A stretch of 64,000 nucleotides of DNA from Thermothelomyces thermophilus ATCC 42464 (taxonomy: Eukaryota; Ascomycota; Sordariomycetes; Sordariales; Chaetomiaceae). A program made the position numbers and the translations under genes. This document shows positions 47,858 to 59,492 of the stretch, piece after piece. The stretch lies in NCBI RefSeq assembly GCF_000226095.1, contig NC_016472.1:7998001-8062000 (forward strand). The letters are read 5' to 3'. The notes beneath the pieces were generated by a model. That model made no database searches, was not told the origin of the DNA, and saw nothing but the letters and a program-made list of their open reading frames with translations. Within the stretch, counting starts at the first letter, position 1, and each line of letters starts with the position of its first letter.

Positions 47858-48898
47858 ATGCCTGGTGGCGTTTGTGCCGTGCTCGACTATGAAGTCGAGC
47901 TCATGGCCGACTACGTCTCTGAGATGGCGACGCGTATCGTCATGCCCCAGCGGCAGGTCAACCCGGCGTTCCGCAAGTTCGTCTCGCAAATCTTGACTTC
48001 GACGCGGCTACCGAGCACTACAATCCTCCTGGGCATGAATTACCTGGCCAAGCGCATCAACATGATGCACGCTGCAGGGCAGACCAACCACACCGAAGGT
48101 CAGATCTGGCGTATGCTCACCATCTCGTTGCTTCTGGGGAGCAAGTTTCTGGACGACAACACGTTCCAGAACAAGTCTTGGTCAGAGGTGAGCGGAATTC
48201 CGGTACAGGAGCTCAACACTCTGGAATACGAGTGGCTAGGCGCCATCCACTGGTGTCTCTATGTCAACCTGGACGGGAGCAAAGATTACCAGGCTTGGCT
48301 GTCGAACTGGAAGGAGTGGCAAGAGACCAAGAAGAGGCAGCAGCAAGCCAGCCGCGATCGCATGCTCGGTCTTGCATCGCCTGTCGAGCCGGATCTGTCA
48401 CGGACCCGTGCCCAGCAGCTCTACTCCGCTTGGCACCAGCAGCAGGTGGCCGAGTATGAACGCCTGTCCAGCGCGAAGCGCAACCAGGTGCCGCCTACGG
48501 CCGCGTACCGGCATGACCCATCTGCGTGGGCATATTCTTTCGCTCCCTGGTCCCAAGCGGCTCCGCTTACGCCTCCTGACTCGGGATATGGCACTCCCGA
48601 GTACGCCAATTCGACCGCCCTTGTCAATTCGAGCTACGCTGAGTGGTTTGATGGCGCGCTATTGGGCAGCAACGTCGCGTCGAGACACTACCCGCAGCCC
48701 CCGCCCTACAGCGGTTTCCGTCATGGCAATCATGCATCGCGGAACCCCTTGAGCTATGGTGGCTACTATGGCTACGGTCACAACATCTGGGAGCACCCGG
48801 GCGTTGCGGACTGCAACTGTGGCAGCTGCGGTGGTATGCATCACAAGACCGTCGGCTACTTTGGCGCCCACGCGTACGGGCAGGCTGTGGTCGGCTGA
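47858..48898 (+). CDS. cyclin-like protein, Clg1 type (Pho85-cyclin family)
   Basis: A single exon encodes 346 aa, starting MPGGVCAVLDYEVELMADYV. The cyclin box at about 15-150 contains RKFVSQILTSTRLPSTTILL, GMNYLAKRINMMHAAGQ, RMLTISLLLGSKFLDDNTFQ and SWSEVSGIPVQELNTLEYEW. These are marks of the fungal Clg1/Pcl group, which binds the Pho85 (PHO-85/PhoA) kinase; yeast Clg1 is linked to Pho85 and lifespan control. The C-terminal half is rich in Tyr, Gly, Pro and Ser and ends with a Cys/Gly/His patch (DCNCGSCGGMHH), which I do not recognise. The gene is preceded by an unusually long gene-free region with many short upstream frames, suggesting regulation at the promoter and leader level. Placing it in the Clg1 subgroup is likely, not certain. 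Confidence 0.85.
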   Translation: MPGGVCAVLDYEVELMADYVSEMATRIVMPQRQVNPAFRKFVSQILTSTRLPSTTILLGMNYLAKRINMMHAAGQTNHTEGQIWRMLTISLLLGSKFLDDNTFQNKSWSEVSGIPVQELNTLEYEWLGAIHWCLYVNLDGSKDYQAWLSNWKEWQETKKRQQQASRDRMLGLASPVEPDLSRTRAQQLYSAWHQQQVAEYERLSSAKRNQVPPTAAYRHDPSAWAYSFAPWSQAAPLTPPDSGYGTPEYANSTALVNSSYAEWFDGALLGSNVASRHYPQPPPYSGFRHGNHASRNPLSYGGYYGYGHNIWEHPGVADCNCGSCGGMHHKTVGYFGAHAYGQAVVG

Positions 48899-51145
48899 TG
48901 CTGACGCCCGGCTGCTGCGCCATTGAGTTGGTCAATTCGTCGGCGCGTTTCGGCGTTCTCGTCACTCAATTCGATTAGACGCTTATCTTGGGCGCAATGC
49001 TGCTCTTCCGTTGCATCGTCTTACGAGACGCGGGTTTCATTCCAGGCTCATCGGACATTCGATACGTTTGCATTCAGATACCCCGAGCGACTGTCCGGAC
49101 GCGATAGGCCTTACGCCGCTGGTGATCCGTATGATCCACGGCCTTGCTTTTATTCAACTTGCCACGTCGCCTTCTCCTATGTGTACGGCTGGACGCTGGC
49201 TCACATTCGGCAAGGCGCGGCATCCCAGCAGCCTTGCGCGTCCTATTTCACTTTTTCGGTCCGCAGCCCGTCGTCCTCGACTAATGAAACTCTTTTTCTC
49301 GGTATACCGGTTCATTTCATAACATAAATCGGCGTTTTTCTCGGCTTTGAATACCATCGTGCTTTCGCTTCGGGCTTCATCATAGATTTGGCGAACCGGC
49401 TTCTTTCTCGGCATTCTCGAAGTTTCATCTTCCCCATTTTTTTCGAGGTTCAAGCTGAGTGGACCAAGTCGATCCAGAGGGTCATGGCTGTCAGTGGCAG
49501 GTCATCGAGCTTCCAGACTCGTGGCTGTCATGTGTGCTACGGCCCCGCGTTCTCCCACTTCACTCGTTCTTTTCCAAAATCAGATATCATTCATGATGGT
49601 CACTCAGCAGAACGCGGGCGCGCTACTTGGACAACGGCATAACGGACACGGTTCCAGCATATCAAATCTGATGTCCGTTATTGCATTGTGACGTGCTCAC
49701 CCGACTTGGCGCCCATTACAATCCCATCATTTTCCGCCTTGTTCTGATCAAAAAAGTTTGCTGGTTTCATGAGTACATATCTGGTGCTATCTCAAGGGTA
49801 TCAGTCGGTTTGTGCGGGATTGGGTTACGAGGGGTGAAAAGTTGGACTTTCAATAGCCTCATTTGGCTCTTCTCCTACTTCTTGGGGCTGTGCTATGGAG
49901 GTATCATGCTTCATTGCTTCATTGTTCTTCTAATTGCTTCTGCTTTCTTATACCAGCTGAGGCTCGCTCAGTGACTTTGGCTCCTCGGGATGCTAGTGGC
50001 TTCCGGCAGAGGAAGAGGATCCAATCACTGGCATGTTAGCGGCGCAGTTGGCTTCTTCTTTTTTCTCTTTTCCCTTTTCTTGTTCTTTTCCTGAACGTGG
50101 CTAGAAAAGGGTTTGGAATCGGTGTTGCGCGTATTCCAAATTAGAGGGAGTTGTGTGAGGGGAGCTCAGGGAGGATTGAGCAGAAGACAGCTGTTTCTTC
50201 TTGTCGCTGTTCAAGGTTTTCGGAGGCTACTGCCGAGAGGCATGGACCTTCCTTTGTTTTGTTACCATTACCTGGGATCACGACTTGACGAATTTGGGGT
50301 TGAAGGATCAGAAGATGGGATGACTCGAGATTGGGATGTTAGGGAAAGGTTTACTTGATCGAAGCGCTGGGGTTGGGGTGTTTCAGGAGTGAAGAAGAGG
50401 AGACACAGGAGCTTTTAGCCAGGCGATGGCAGACGTTTGTCGCGATACTCGGACTTGAAGCTGAGTGTCGGGGCATGCGTCCATGTCAATGACAGCCTGC
50501 CAGCGCAGGACTTTTCCTGGTCTGGATCGTTGGACTAGACCGGCCTTGATATAACGAGACAATAAAAAACCGATTCAAGCGCTTTTGCCGAGGCGTAAAT
50601 TGTTGGGATAATTCATGGTGATGTGATGTCAGAACATGAAAGACCCAACTCTGGTGATGGACGGGACGAGAACAGCCGTCGTGTACCGGGAAAACTTAAG
50701 GGAAGGATGAACCTCGATGAGTGTAGATCACAAAGACCGAACCAGATGCTCAGGTTGTTTTGGAAAGAGTGACCTTGGGTCTTGTTAACCTTACTAGTAT
50801 CATGAATGCGGATGCGAAGAGAGTGTGGAAAGAACAATTGATGTACTGGTATTGGGTGGGGCTTGACAATTGGCAAACAGCTGCTTGTTTCGCCCGTTTC
50901 TTCAACCTTGTGTCTTGTCCCTAATCCATCAACGAACGAAAAGACGAGCCAAGTGCCTGCGAAACGCACCAGCACTGGCCAGGTTCCTCTCTGTCCAATT
51001 GCCCCTTAGATACAGACTTGCTCGCTTGAAGACCGCCTACTCGGTGTACGGATTGAGGAACGAGTTGCTTCAATCAAACAGTGCACCCTCACACTGAAAC
51101 ATCGACCCGCTACACGCGGACGACCATTTGAATCCGTCAACCGCC
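48899..51145. other. intergenic, T-rich on the plus strand after the cyclin gene
   Basis: No gene is seen. About 49200-50300 is rich in T on the plus strand with CTTCTTTTTTCTC-like blocks, consistent with a long 3' UTR of the cyclin transcript. Frames such as 49681-49974 are hydrophobic only because of the T richness. Confidence 0.4.
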
Positions 51146-52117
51146 ATGTCCTCTCGTTTCGTCTCGGCCGGCGCGATCAACGCGGCAACAGGGGAGGAAG
51201 TCTCATCATCATCACTCCCGAACCAGCCGGCATCATCGGCAACGACGGCGACCTCGGCGGCCAGCTCCAAGGCTGCCGAGAGGCAGGCGGCCTGGGCGGC
51301 CGCGACCGCCCAGCTGGAGGAGGACCGGCGCCGCCGCCGCGAGCAGCAGCAGCAGCAGCAGCAGTCCTCCCAGGAGAAGTCGCTCTACGAGATCCTCCAG
51401 GCCAACAAGGCTGCGAAGCAGGCCGCCTTTGAGGAGGCCCACCGGCTGCGCAACCAGTTCCGCCCGCTCGACGATGACGAGGTCGAGTTCCTGGACGAGG
51501 TGCGCATGCGCAAGCGAAGGGAGGAGGAGGAGGCCCGCAGGGAGGTGGAGAGGGGGCTGGCCGCTTTTCGGGAGGCTCAGAGGAGGAGCGGGAGCGGGAG
51601 CGGGAGCGGCGGCGGTGGTGGTGGTGGCGGCTCCGACGAGGAAGCGGAGGCCGGATCGGATGGGGAGGGCCCGCTCTCGGTGGGTGGGGAGTTTGGCTTC
51701 GGCGTTGTCGGGAGGAAGCGGAGGAAGGGGGACGCGGGCAAGGAGAAGAAGAGGCTCAGGGGGGTGGGCGTCATCAAGAGGGCGTCGACGGGCGGTAGTG
51801 ACGGTGGCGGCGGCGGTGATGAGGTGAGCCACGAGAGGCAGGATGTGGAGGACAAAGCTGGTAAGGCTGGCGGGAGGGAAGAGTCGGTCGGGAGTAAGGG
51901 GGAGGCGAGCGACAAGGGAGTAGCTGGGGAGCCAGATGCGGGTGCACGAGCGGAGGGGTCGACAGCAGCAGCTGTTGCGAAGGTAGAGGCACCGGAGGCG
52001 GCACCGGCAACAACACGAACACCAGCACCATCAGCCTCGGGAGCGCCCCCAAGTATAAGCACATCAAAGCCCGGGGGTTTGCTGGTAGACTACTCGTCTG
52101 ACGATGACGAAGATTGA
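51146..52117 (+). CDS. FAM192A/PIP30-like N-terminal domain protein
   Basis: A single exon encodes 323 aa. It begins MSSRFVSAGAINAATGE. After an Ala/Ser-rich part comes a charged helix with a CAG-encoded Gln run, then the family core: SLYEILQANKAAKQAAFEEA, HRLRNQFRPLDDDEVEFLDE and VRMRKRREEEEARREVERGL. This is the signature of the nuclear FAM192A/NIP30 family, whose human member (PIP30) binds the proteasome activator PSME3. The rest is low-complexity Gly/Ser/Glu, with a Lys/Arg patch (GRKRRKGD) that could be a nuclear signal, and it ends GGLLVDYSSDDDED. The acidic end with Ser is also usual in the family, where CK2 acts on it. The start at 51146 is preferred to a non-ATG extension at 51128. 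Confidence 0.86.
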   Translation: MSSRFVSAGAINAATGEEVSSSSLPNQPASSATTATSAASSKAAERQAAWAAATAQLEEDRRRRREQQQQQQQSSQEKSLYEILQANKAAKQAAFEEAHRLRNQFRPLDDDEVEFLDEVRMRKRREEEEARREVERGLAAFREAQRRSGSGSGSGGGGGGGGSDEEAEAGSDGEGPLSVGGEFGFGVVGRKRRKGDAGKEKKRLRGVGVIKRASTGGSDGGGGGDEVSHERQDVEDKAGKAGGREESVGSKGEASDKGVAGEPDAGARAEGSTAAAVAKVEAPEAAPATTRTPAPSASGAPPSISTSKPGGLLVDYSSDDDED

Positions 52118-52465
52118 GCCGTAGCAATACTCTCCCACACTCTTTGTTAATCATGATGGCGAGGACCAGACACGCCCCTTGCTGTCGGGGCCACATGTTC
52201 AGATAGGACTCAATTAGCCTGTTGGAATCAGAGTTTGACCGCCAAAAAGGTAAGTCGAGATTCATCAGTCCTCACGCCAGCTCACCAGCCATCTATCATT
52301 CTATATTGTACATACAATACAAACCGCTGGGCCAACCACAGCCATGCATCATGATACTCCAACATTGGGACAAAGCACGTCCGCAGCTGCTATACAGGTA
52401 GGTAGATCGAGTATGCAACAATTCGACCGCAACCACGGAACCCCCTCGTCTCTCGCCCTTCCCAC
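52118..52465. other. short convergent intergenic region
   Basis: 3' ends of the FAM192A-like gene and of tim54. Nothing else is seen. Confidence 0.4.
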
Positions 52466-53981
52466 TCACTCCACATCCTTATCCTCCAGCGGTGTCGTCT
52501 TTTTCTTCTCGAAAGCCTTGCTCACACCCCACCGGCAGAGTTGGCGGAGCTTCCCCTTGATCCACCCCTCGACTTCTTCCTCGGGCACCACGATCTTGCT
52601 AGCCCGCTCCTCGTCCTCGGGCAGCAGCTGAAAGCGCCGCATGCGCTCGGCAATGCGCGGGTCCATGACGATGGGCTTCGCGCGCACCCTCTCGGGGATC
52701 TCGGCCGCCTCGGACGTGTCCGCACCCTTCGGGTCGTCCTCTTTCCAGATGGACTTGATCCAGTCCTTCTCTTCCCACGCCAGCTCCTTTTGCTGCTCGT
52801 ACAGCGGCTGCTCGTGAGCAGCGGCGGGACTGCTGGTCGAGTCGGCGTCGGGGCCGGCGTCGGGGTCGGCAGCGAGCCGCTGGTACTCGCGATATGTGCA
52901 CAGGCAGACCGCGGCGACCTCGCGGCCGATCTCGTCGGCGAGCTTGCGGCGGTTGAGGAAGCGGTAGAGGCGCGTGGGCGTATTGAGGAAGCCGAGGATA
53001 TGAGGCTCGCGGATCGGTGCGGAGGGATCGAATGCGTCGGGTGCGACACTGGGAAGGACGGCTGAAGGGTAGTCGGCGGTGGTGTTGTAGGGTTTTGGTT
53101 GAGGCGGCCGCTTGGGCTTCTTTTCTTCTTCTTCGGCCTTCTTTTCCTCGGCGGGCTTGTCCTCGGCGGGCTTGTCGCCTGTTGATGGCTCGGGGTTCAC
53201 GGCGGCTGGTAGCGGCTCCGGCTCTGGGGGCGGCGCTAGGGGACCCAGCCAGCCCTCATGCAAGCCCCTGAGGTACTCCTTCCATGTGTGTCGGCCGATG
53301 ACAATATCGCCGCGTACACCGTCGTACTCCTTGATGCCCCGCGACTTGCGGAAGGCCTCCACTAACTCCTCTCTCGTCGGCTCCTTTGAGGGATCCGGCT
53401 CGCCGCCGCTCTCCCGGCTGCGGCGGAGCCTGCGTACTCGCTCGGCCACATAAGCACGCACATCGCCCTCCCGGCGGCCCTGCACGAACTCCCAGTCCAG
53501 CCCGCTGGCGGCCAAGATCGGCTTCACATACTCCGTGTAGTGATCCTGGGCCACGCGCAGCCCATCCCCGGGCGGACTCGAGAGATAAATGGTGAGCTTC
53601 CGCGGCTGCGCCAAACCGAGGCTATCGTGAGGCAGCGGCTCCTTGGCGAGGTGTTCGACGGCATGAGACCACTTCGCGATGGCCCTCTTCTTCTCCCGCT
53701 TGTCGTAGATAACCGCCGCTGTAAATGCGCCCGTGATGGTCCAAAAGATCATCCAGTTTCGGGAGGGAAGCTTGCGGGGGAGATGGGGCAGACCGAGCAT
53801 GCGCAGGGCCGGGTTTCCGGAGGGTGCTTTCGGAGCCTGCAGAGTAGATTGTCAGAACAGGAAAGCGCGCGCACACACAAATAATAAAAAAAAGGAATAA
53901 AAAAAGGAAAGTTGATAACAAGGGGGTTCATACGGTGTTCGCAGCCGGGGGAGGCGCCGGTGCAGGTGTCGGTTCGGCCAT
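52466..53981 (-). CDS. tim54: mitochondrial inner-membrane translocase subunit Tim54
   Basis: Minus-strand exons 53981-53934 and 53836-52466 give 472 aa. The protein starts MAEPTPAPAPPPAANT; after the intron it reads APKAPSGNPALRMLGLPHLP then RKLPSRNWMIFWTITGAFTA, containing the single membrane span (about 45-62). The intermembrane-space domain follows: RKLTIYLSSPPGDGLRVAQD, HYTEYVKPILAASGLDWEFV and QGRREGDVRAYVAERVRRLR. An acidic/Pro-rich insert lies near 240-265. Tim54 is a subunit of the TIM22 complex that inserts carrier proteins into the inner membrane. Length agrees with fungal Tim54. A short leader exon as here is common for the family in filamentous fungi. Confidence 0.93.
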
Positions 53982-55637
53982 GGTGGCTCGGAGTGGGCGA
54001 TTGGGCTTCCGTCGCGGGAGGTTAAGCAGTACTACCCGCACATTCGGCTTGCGGCGGGCCCGAGAGAGATTCTTTAGTTTTAGAGGAAGATCGATCGGCT
54101 TCGCCACTTTTCGAAAACAGTGAACGCGAGTGAATCGAGAAATGGTGCGGTTTCACGATCGCCTCATCGCTGGCAGAAATCCGTCGTTTACAAAGTTCGA
54201 GGTCGCCGTGAAGCTCAAATTTCCCAAGCGCCGTTATCGCGATAAGCCGTAGTGCACGGACCCAGACCCAGAGTGACCTCGTTGCAACACGGAGCCTGCC
54301 GAAACTCCCATGATCATCAGAGTTCCAGCCTTGTGGCTCGAGGCCGAGGAGTTCCCAGAAGGGGGTGCATTTTACACAGTCGTTGTCCTCTTATTAGGCC
54401 TGGTACTGCTTGTTGACTACCCTCTCCTTACACGAGCTGCTCTAGGGATTGTCAGTAAGGGATCCCACTTGGAGACGTTTTAGACCTGATTATGTCGCTT
54501 TTTGCGAGATGGGTAGGGTTCTTGAAATGCTATCATGGATACTGTAGACTGAAAGCCGCACCAAAGTCGGCACGTTACCGGGGCTTGGTAGAAGATACCG
54601 AAGTTACGCAGTAGGCAGTACGGACGTACTCTGAACCGAAGCTAAGTTCTCACCTGTGAAGCCCTCGAAAGTGTGACAAGGGTGGGCGGGATACACTAAA
54701 TCTTGGTTCTCGCTGCTGGGAAAGTGCGGTCAGCACCCTGCGAGTGCCGTTCTATGCACCCCGCTACCAGGGGCTATTCCAGAAACAATATCCGTTGCAG
54801 TTTGAGCTTTAGCATACTACGGAGAAGACTTCACCAAGATCCCGACACGTTTATTAACTAGCACCTGCAATAAGGGTTGCTTTATGGTCCATATCTGATT
54901 TCGATTTCAGACAACCTCCAAGCACCCTCGGCCGCCCGTCACTGAAGTATTCGTGCTGGTCCCGACTGCTGCTTGAGAGCTCATTGCTAGCGGGTACCCC
55001 TCCCTCTTTCCTCTTTCTCCACCTGTGATTGTCCGCTCAGCTCCAGCGCCAGTTTGTGTCCAGCGCGTCTGCATCGACACGAACACAAGCACCCACCCAC
55101 CAAGGTGCGGGCACGGATCGCCCTTGGCTTGTACTGTACGTCCGTACACAGTACAACCCCTATTCCATCCCTTGTTTCGATGACCCACGGGCCAATTACC
55201 CCGACAAACTTGGTAAACAGCAACCAACGAACAACAACAATACGGAGTAACAACAATAGCAACAGATTTCAGTCACACTAACACAGTACTGTGTCACACA
55301 GGGCTCCACCTCTTTACACACTGCTTCTTCCGCAGCCGGCGTCGCGTGTTGCAGTTGCAGTTGCAGCCCCTGCCCCACCTCCAGTTCAAATAGGTAGTAG
55401 GCGGGGCGGTAACCCGAGAAAGTCAACCCAGACAACCATCAGGCCTCGACCTTCAACAGACCCCGGCTTTCAAAACGGCAGGGATTCCCCCTTCAATCCT
55501 CCCCCCTTTCTGCACAACTCCGGCTCGACGTCGCCCGTCGTTACCTGCAAGCCGCCCGCGCGAATCTGCAAAGCCCGGATTACCAGCAAATACCCTACCA
55601 ATTGTGCGCCACGGCCGCGCCGCGGGAAGCCGTCAAG
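53982..55637. promoter_or_regulatory. divergent intergenic region between tim54 and cot-1
   Basis: No gene is seen. GTACGGACGTAC at about 54618-54629, TCCGTAC at 55141-55147 (inside GTACTGTACGTCCGTACACAGTAC-like dyad symmetry) and TACGGAGTA near 55242 occur on the cot-1 side. The pyrimidine- and CA-rich stretch 55290-55600 is probably the long cot-1 leader. Confidence 0.45.
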
Positions 55638-57830
55638 ATGGACAACCAGGGCAACCGTCTCTACCTCAACTTCGGCAACAACAACGAGCGACTGGCTGCC
55701 AACGACCGCACATATCCCACCACGCCCTCGACCTTTCCCCAGCCCGTCTTCCAAGGGGGCCAGGCCGCTCCCCAGGGAGGCGGCGCCCAGCAGCCCCAGG
55801 CATACCACCAGCAGGGAGGCTACGCGTCGGCGGGATACTTCCCGCCCAACAGCCAGATCCAGTACGGCGGCTCCCAGTATCCCTCGCAGCTCGGTGCCCA
55901 GGCTGCCGACTACAGCTCTGCCGGCCAGGGCTACGGTCAGGCCCGGTCGACGACACCCGGCGCCAACAGCAATGATCCCAACACGGGGCTCGCCAACCAG
56001 TTCTCTCACCAGAACCTAGGGGACGCTGGCCGCTCATCCCCCTACGGAGGCCGTGGCCCGTCCTCCGGTCAGCGGCCCAGAACGGCCGACTCCCGCGGAC
56101 AGCAGCCCGGCCACGGCAGCTACGCCAATGCGCCGCCGATGCCGACCCAGGGGGCTCAGCCCGGCTACTTCGCCCCCGCTCCGGAGCGGAATCCGGACAA
56201 GTACGGCTCCAACGCCAACCACAACCAGAAGAAGTGCTCCCAGCTTGCCTCGGATTTCTTTAAGGACAGTGTCAAGAGGGCTCGCGAGCGCAACCAGAGG
56301 TGAGTGATGCTGTTCACACCAAAGATCCCCCTTTCCCTCCCCTCTCCCCCCAAAATAAAGGATCCTCCCGCACTGACACAAGTTGGCCATGCGCAGGCAG
56401 AGTGAGATGGAGCAGAAGCTGGCCGAAACCACCGACCCTCGCCGCCGGGAATCGATTTGGGCTACGGCAGGCCGCAAGGAAGGCTCCTATCTGCGTTTCC
56501 TGCGGACCAAGGACAAGCCGGAAAACTACAATACCATCAAGATCATTGGCAAGGGCGCCTTTGGCGAGGTGAAGCTCGTGCAGAAGAAGACGGATGGCAA
56601 GGTCTACGCCATGAAATCGCTCATCAAGACCGAAATGTTCAAGAAGGACCAGCTGGCCCACGTCCGCGCAGAGCGCGACATTCTTGCCGAGTCCGACAGT
56701 CCTTGGGTGGTCAAGCTGTACACGACCTTCCAGGACGCAAACTTCTTGTACATGTTGATGGAGTTCTTGCCCGGTGGAGATCTCATGACCATGTTGATCA
56801 AGTACGAGATCTTTTCCGAGGACATCACCCGGTTCTATATCGCCGAGATCGTCTTAGCTATCGAGGCAGTTCACAAGCTGGGTTTCATTCACAGGTCGGT
56901 ACTGGCCCAACCTTCTGGCGTAACGAGCCCTGGGGAGCTAAACGAGACGCAGAGATATCAAGCCCGACAACATCCTCCTTGACCGGGGTGGCCACGTCAA
57001 GCTGACGGATTTCGGTCTCTCGACCGGCTTCCACAAGCTGCATGACAACAACTACTATCAGCAACTCCTCCAGGGGAAGTCGAGCAAGCCGCGCGACAAC
57101 CGGAACTCGATTGCCATTGACCAGATTAATCTGACGGTCAGCAACCGGTCCCAAATCAACGATTGGAGACGGTCGAGGCGACTGATGGCATACTCAACTG
57201 TCGGCACGCCCGATTATATCGCGCCCGAGATCTTCACGGGGCACGGCTATTCGTTCGATTGTGACTGGTGGTCCCTGGGCACCATCATGTTCGAGTGCCT
57301 GGTTGGGTGGCCGCCTTTCTGCGCCGAGGACAGCCACGATACATATCGCAAGATTGTCAACTGGCGGCAGTCGCTCTACTTCCCGGACGACATTCAGCTC
57401 GGCGTGGAAGCAGAGAACCTGATCCGGAGGTGAGCCAGTCTCGTAAACATTCTGATTGATTTCTCTTTCTCCCTTAAGCCTACAGACCACTAACAGAGTG
57501 TGCCCCTTCTCCACTTGCTGTAGCTTGATCTGCAATTCCGAGAACCGTCTCGGTCGCGGTGGCGCGCACGAAATCAAGAACCACGCCTTCTTCCGGGGCG
57601 TCGAGTTCGACAGCTTGAGGCGCATCAGAGCCCCCTTCGAGCCACGCCTGACGTCCAACATCGATACCACCTACTTCCCGACCGACGAGATTGACCAGAC
57701 GGACAACGCCACCCTGCTCAAGGCCGCCCAGGCCCGCAATGGCAATATGTCTCAGCAGGAGGAGAGTCCCGAGATGAGCCTGCCGTTCATCGGGTACACG
57801 TTCAAGCGGTTTGACAATAACTTCCGATAA
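55638..57830 (+). CDS. cot-1: NDR-family serine/threonine kinase COT-1 (Cbk1/Orb6 orthologue)
   Basis: Exons 55638-56299, 56397-56894, 56953-57429 and 57524-57830 give 647 aa. A Gln/Gly/Tyr/Pro-rich N-terminus (about 1-200) is followed by the Mob-binding N-terminal regulatory helix, [18 protein letters not shown]. The kinase domain starts near 268 ([13 protein letters not shown]), with [12 protein letters not shown] across the third exon junction and DFGLS. The NDR-type insert ([20 protein letters not shown]) precedes the activation loop [13 protein letters not shown]. The hydrophobic motif [13 protein letters not shown] near the end carries the Thr targeted by the Ste20-type kinase. In Neurospora COT-1 controls hyphal tip growth and branching. 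All catalytic residues are present. The gene has a long leader with several short frames. Confidence 0.96.
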
Positions 57831-58748
57831 TTGCTTTTTGCCATCGGCTTCTAGACTTGATTGCTAGCGAAGGGAAACCCAAGTGTAAGTGAGTGCTGAG
57901 GCTAGGTTGCGCTGGGCTGGATGGACTGGGCTGGGCCGATTTGGCACGGGGATGGTGATTTTGGTGGTTTTCGGCCAGCACCTGACCTGATCAGGTCCTT
58001 TCGCACGCGGAAACTCGATCCATTGGGCGCGTCTGAGGGTTAATGAGGATAGCATCATCGACATTACAGCTAGGCTCAGCGTAGGAGATAGAGAAACCGC
58101 AATCTAAAAAGCGTGGTTGACCAAGTCGACTTCTCACATCGCCCGTCGTGGAAAGGGGTCGGACATGGATGGGCCTTACAAGAAATGCATTGACGGCAAT
58201 AAGAGCACATCTTGCACACAAGGGTCTTACGACTGAAAACCTAGAGAGCCGAAAGATTACGTCTGGATGAAGTGGTCATCCCATTCTAATATGCCTAGTA
58301 TTATTCTCAATCTCTTGGACCACCCTGCCATCCACACAGCCGCCCACTACCTCGGCGGGCGCAACCTATGGGGATGTCGTTTCGCTGTCCGACCGTTAGC
58401 GAGGAAACGGAGCTGACAGAACTGCTGCGGCCTTACACCTCTCTGGTCCACCTCCTCGTGGCGGAACCCTTGATGATTGATCGCCTCAAGCAGCCATGGA
58501 CTCTGACATGAGGCTTGCTCTAAGAGGCAGTCCGCGGCAGACGCAGCGCTGGGCGAGACCTCGTGTCTTGGGCGGCGACTGATGCTGTGAACCTGCTGAG
58601 CTAAGGTTGCTTGATGAAACCAGACGAGCCTCCTGCTTTGACTTTTCCTCTTTTCTTTTTTTTCACCTTCCCCTGCTCTTTCTTTGCTTATTCGTGCTGT
58701 AATTATCCTCCCACTTCAACCGTTCGCCCCCCTTTTTTTTACCAACGC
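57831..58748. other. convergent intergenic region between cot-1 and the SF3a2 gene
   Basis: 3' ends of both neighbours. No gene is seen. T-rich blocks at 58640-58740 form the SF3a2 3' UTR side. Confidence 0.4.
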
Positions 58749-59492
58749 TCACCGGCGTCCCGTCAAGCCCGGCGCGGCGTTGAAGCGCTCCTCGCGCTCC
58801 GTCATGAACATGATCTGCAACCAGAACTCCTTTGCGTCGGGATCCCAGTACTCGAACTGGCGGCCCTCCCTCTTGTCCAGCTCGCGGGCGGGGATCTTGA
58901 AGCCGCAGGTCTCGTAGGGCTCGGCGGCGACGAGGAGGTACTGGAAGTTGCGGTCGGGCTCCTCGACGCGCTGGCTGAAGGCGCTCATGACCTGCCACTT
59001 GGGGGTGATGCCCGTGCCGATGTCCGGGTACTGCAGCTGGAAGAGGAGGCCCTGCTGGCGCGTGATGGGGTCGCGCACCTTGGTGATCTTGTAGCCGGGG
59101 CGGCCGATCTTGATCACGTTCTTGCGCGGCCCGCCGCCGCCCAGCCCCAGCGCGGCGAACCCGGCGCCGACGACGCCGACGGGCAGGCCCGTGTGCGGGT
59201 CGATGTCGCCCTTGCCCTCGCGCTGCTCGCGCGCGGCGCGCCGCGCGAGGTTGGTCTGGTGCTTCTTGCCCTGCGTGTGGGCGAGGTACGAGCCGTCGTT
59301 CTGGTGGACCGTCAGGCAGAGGCGGCACTCGAACGAGCCGAGGTGGTTCTTGAAGATGTACGGGTCCTTGTCGAGGTCGATCTGCTCCAGCGCGAGCTTG
59401 CGCAGGCGCTCGCGCCGGTCGGCGTTGGTCATGCTGTGGGAGGCGACGCCGCCGCCGCCGAATTTGGAGCCGGCGCGGTTCTGGTAGTCCAT
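58749..59492 (-). CDS. splicing factor 3a subunit 2 (SF3a66/Prp11)
   Basis: A single exon encodes 247 aa. It begins MDYQNRAGSKFGGGGVASHS, the usual start of SF3a2. The matrin-type C2H2 zinc finger uses C56, C59, H72 and H78 (ECRLC ... YLAHTQGKKH). Then come GRPGYKITKVRDP, LLFQLQYPDI, YLLVAAEPYETCGFKIPARE and FWDPDAKEFWLQIMF-like sequence (here EYWDPDAKEFWLQIMF). SF3a is part of the U2 snRNP, which binds the branch site; SF3a2 links SF3a to U2. Fungal proteins lack the long proline-rich tail of animals, and this one ends GLTGRR. The absence of an intron in a spliceosome gene is not unusual in fungi. Confidence 0.95.
   Translation of the reverse strand: MDYQNRAGSKFGGGGVASHSMTNADRRERLRKLALEQIDLDKDPYIFKNHLGSFECRLCLTVHQNDGSYLAHTQGKKHQTNLARRAAREQREGKGDIDPHTGLPVGVVGAGFAALGLGGGGPRKNVIKIGRPGYKITKVRDPITRQQGLLFQLQYPDIGTGITPKWQVMSAFSQRVEEPDRNFQYLLVAAEPYETCGFKIPARELDKREGRQFEYWDPDAKEFWLQIMFMTEREERFNAAPGLTGRR

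Noticed and set aside
49681-49974. Small hydrophobic frame of 97 codons after the cyclin
   Set aside because: The Phe/Leu/Ile content follows from T-rich UTR sequence rather than a membrane protein.
55291-56019. Plus-strand frame of 242 codons overlapping the start of cot-1
   Set aside because: It is an alternative frame over the cot-1 leader and first exon; the cot-1 frame has the kinase and regulatory motifs.
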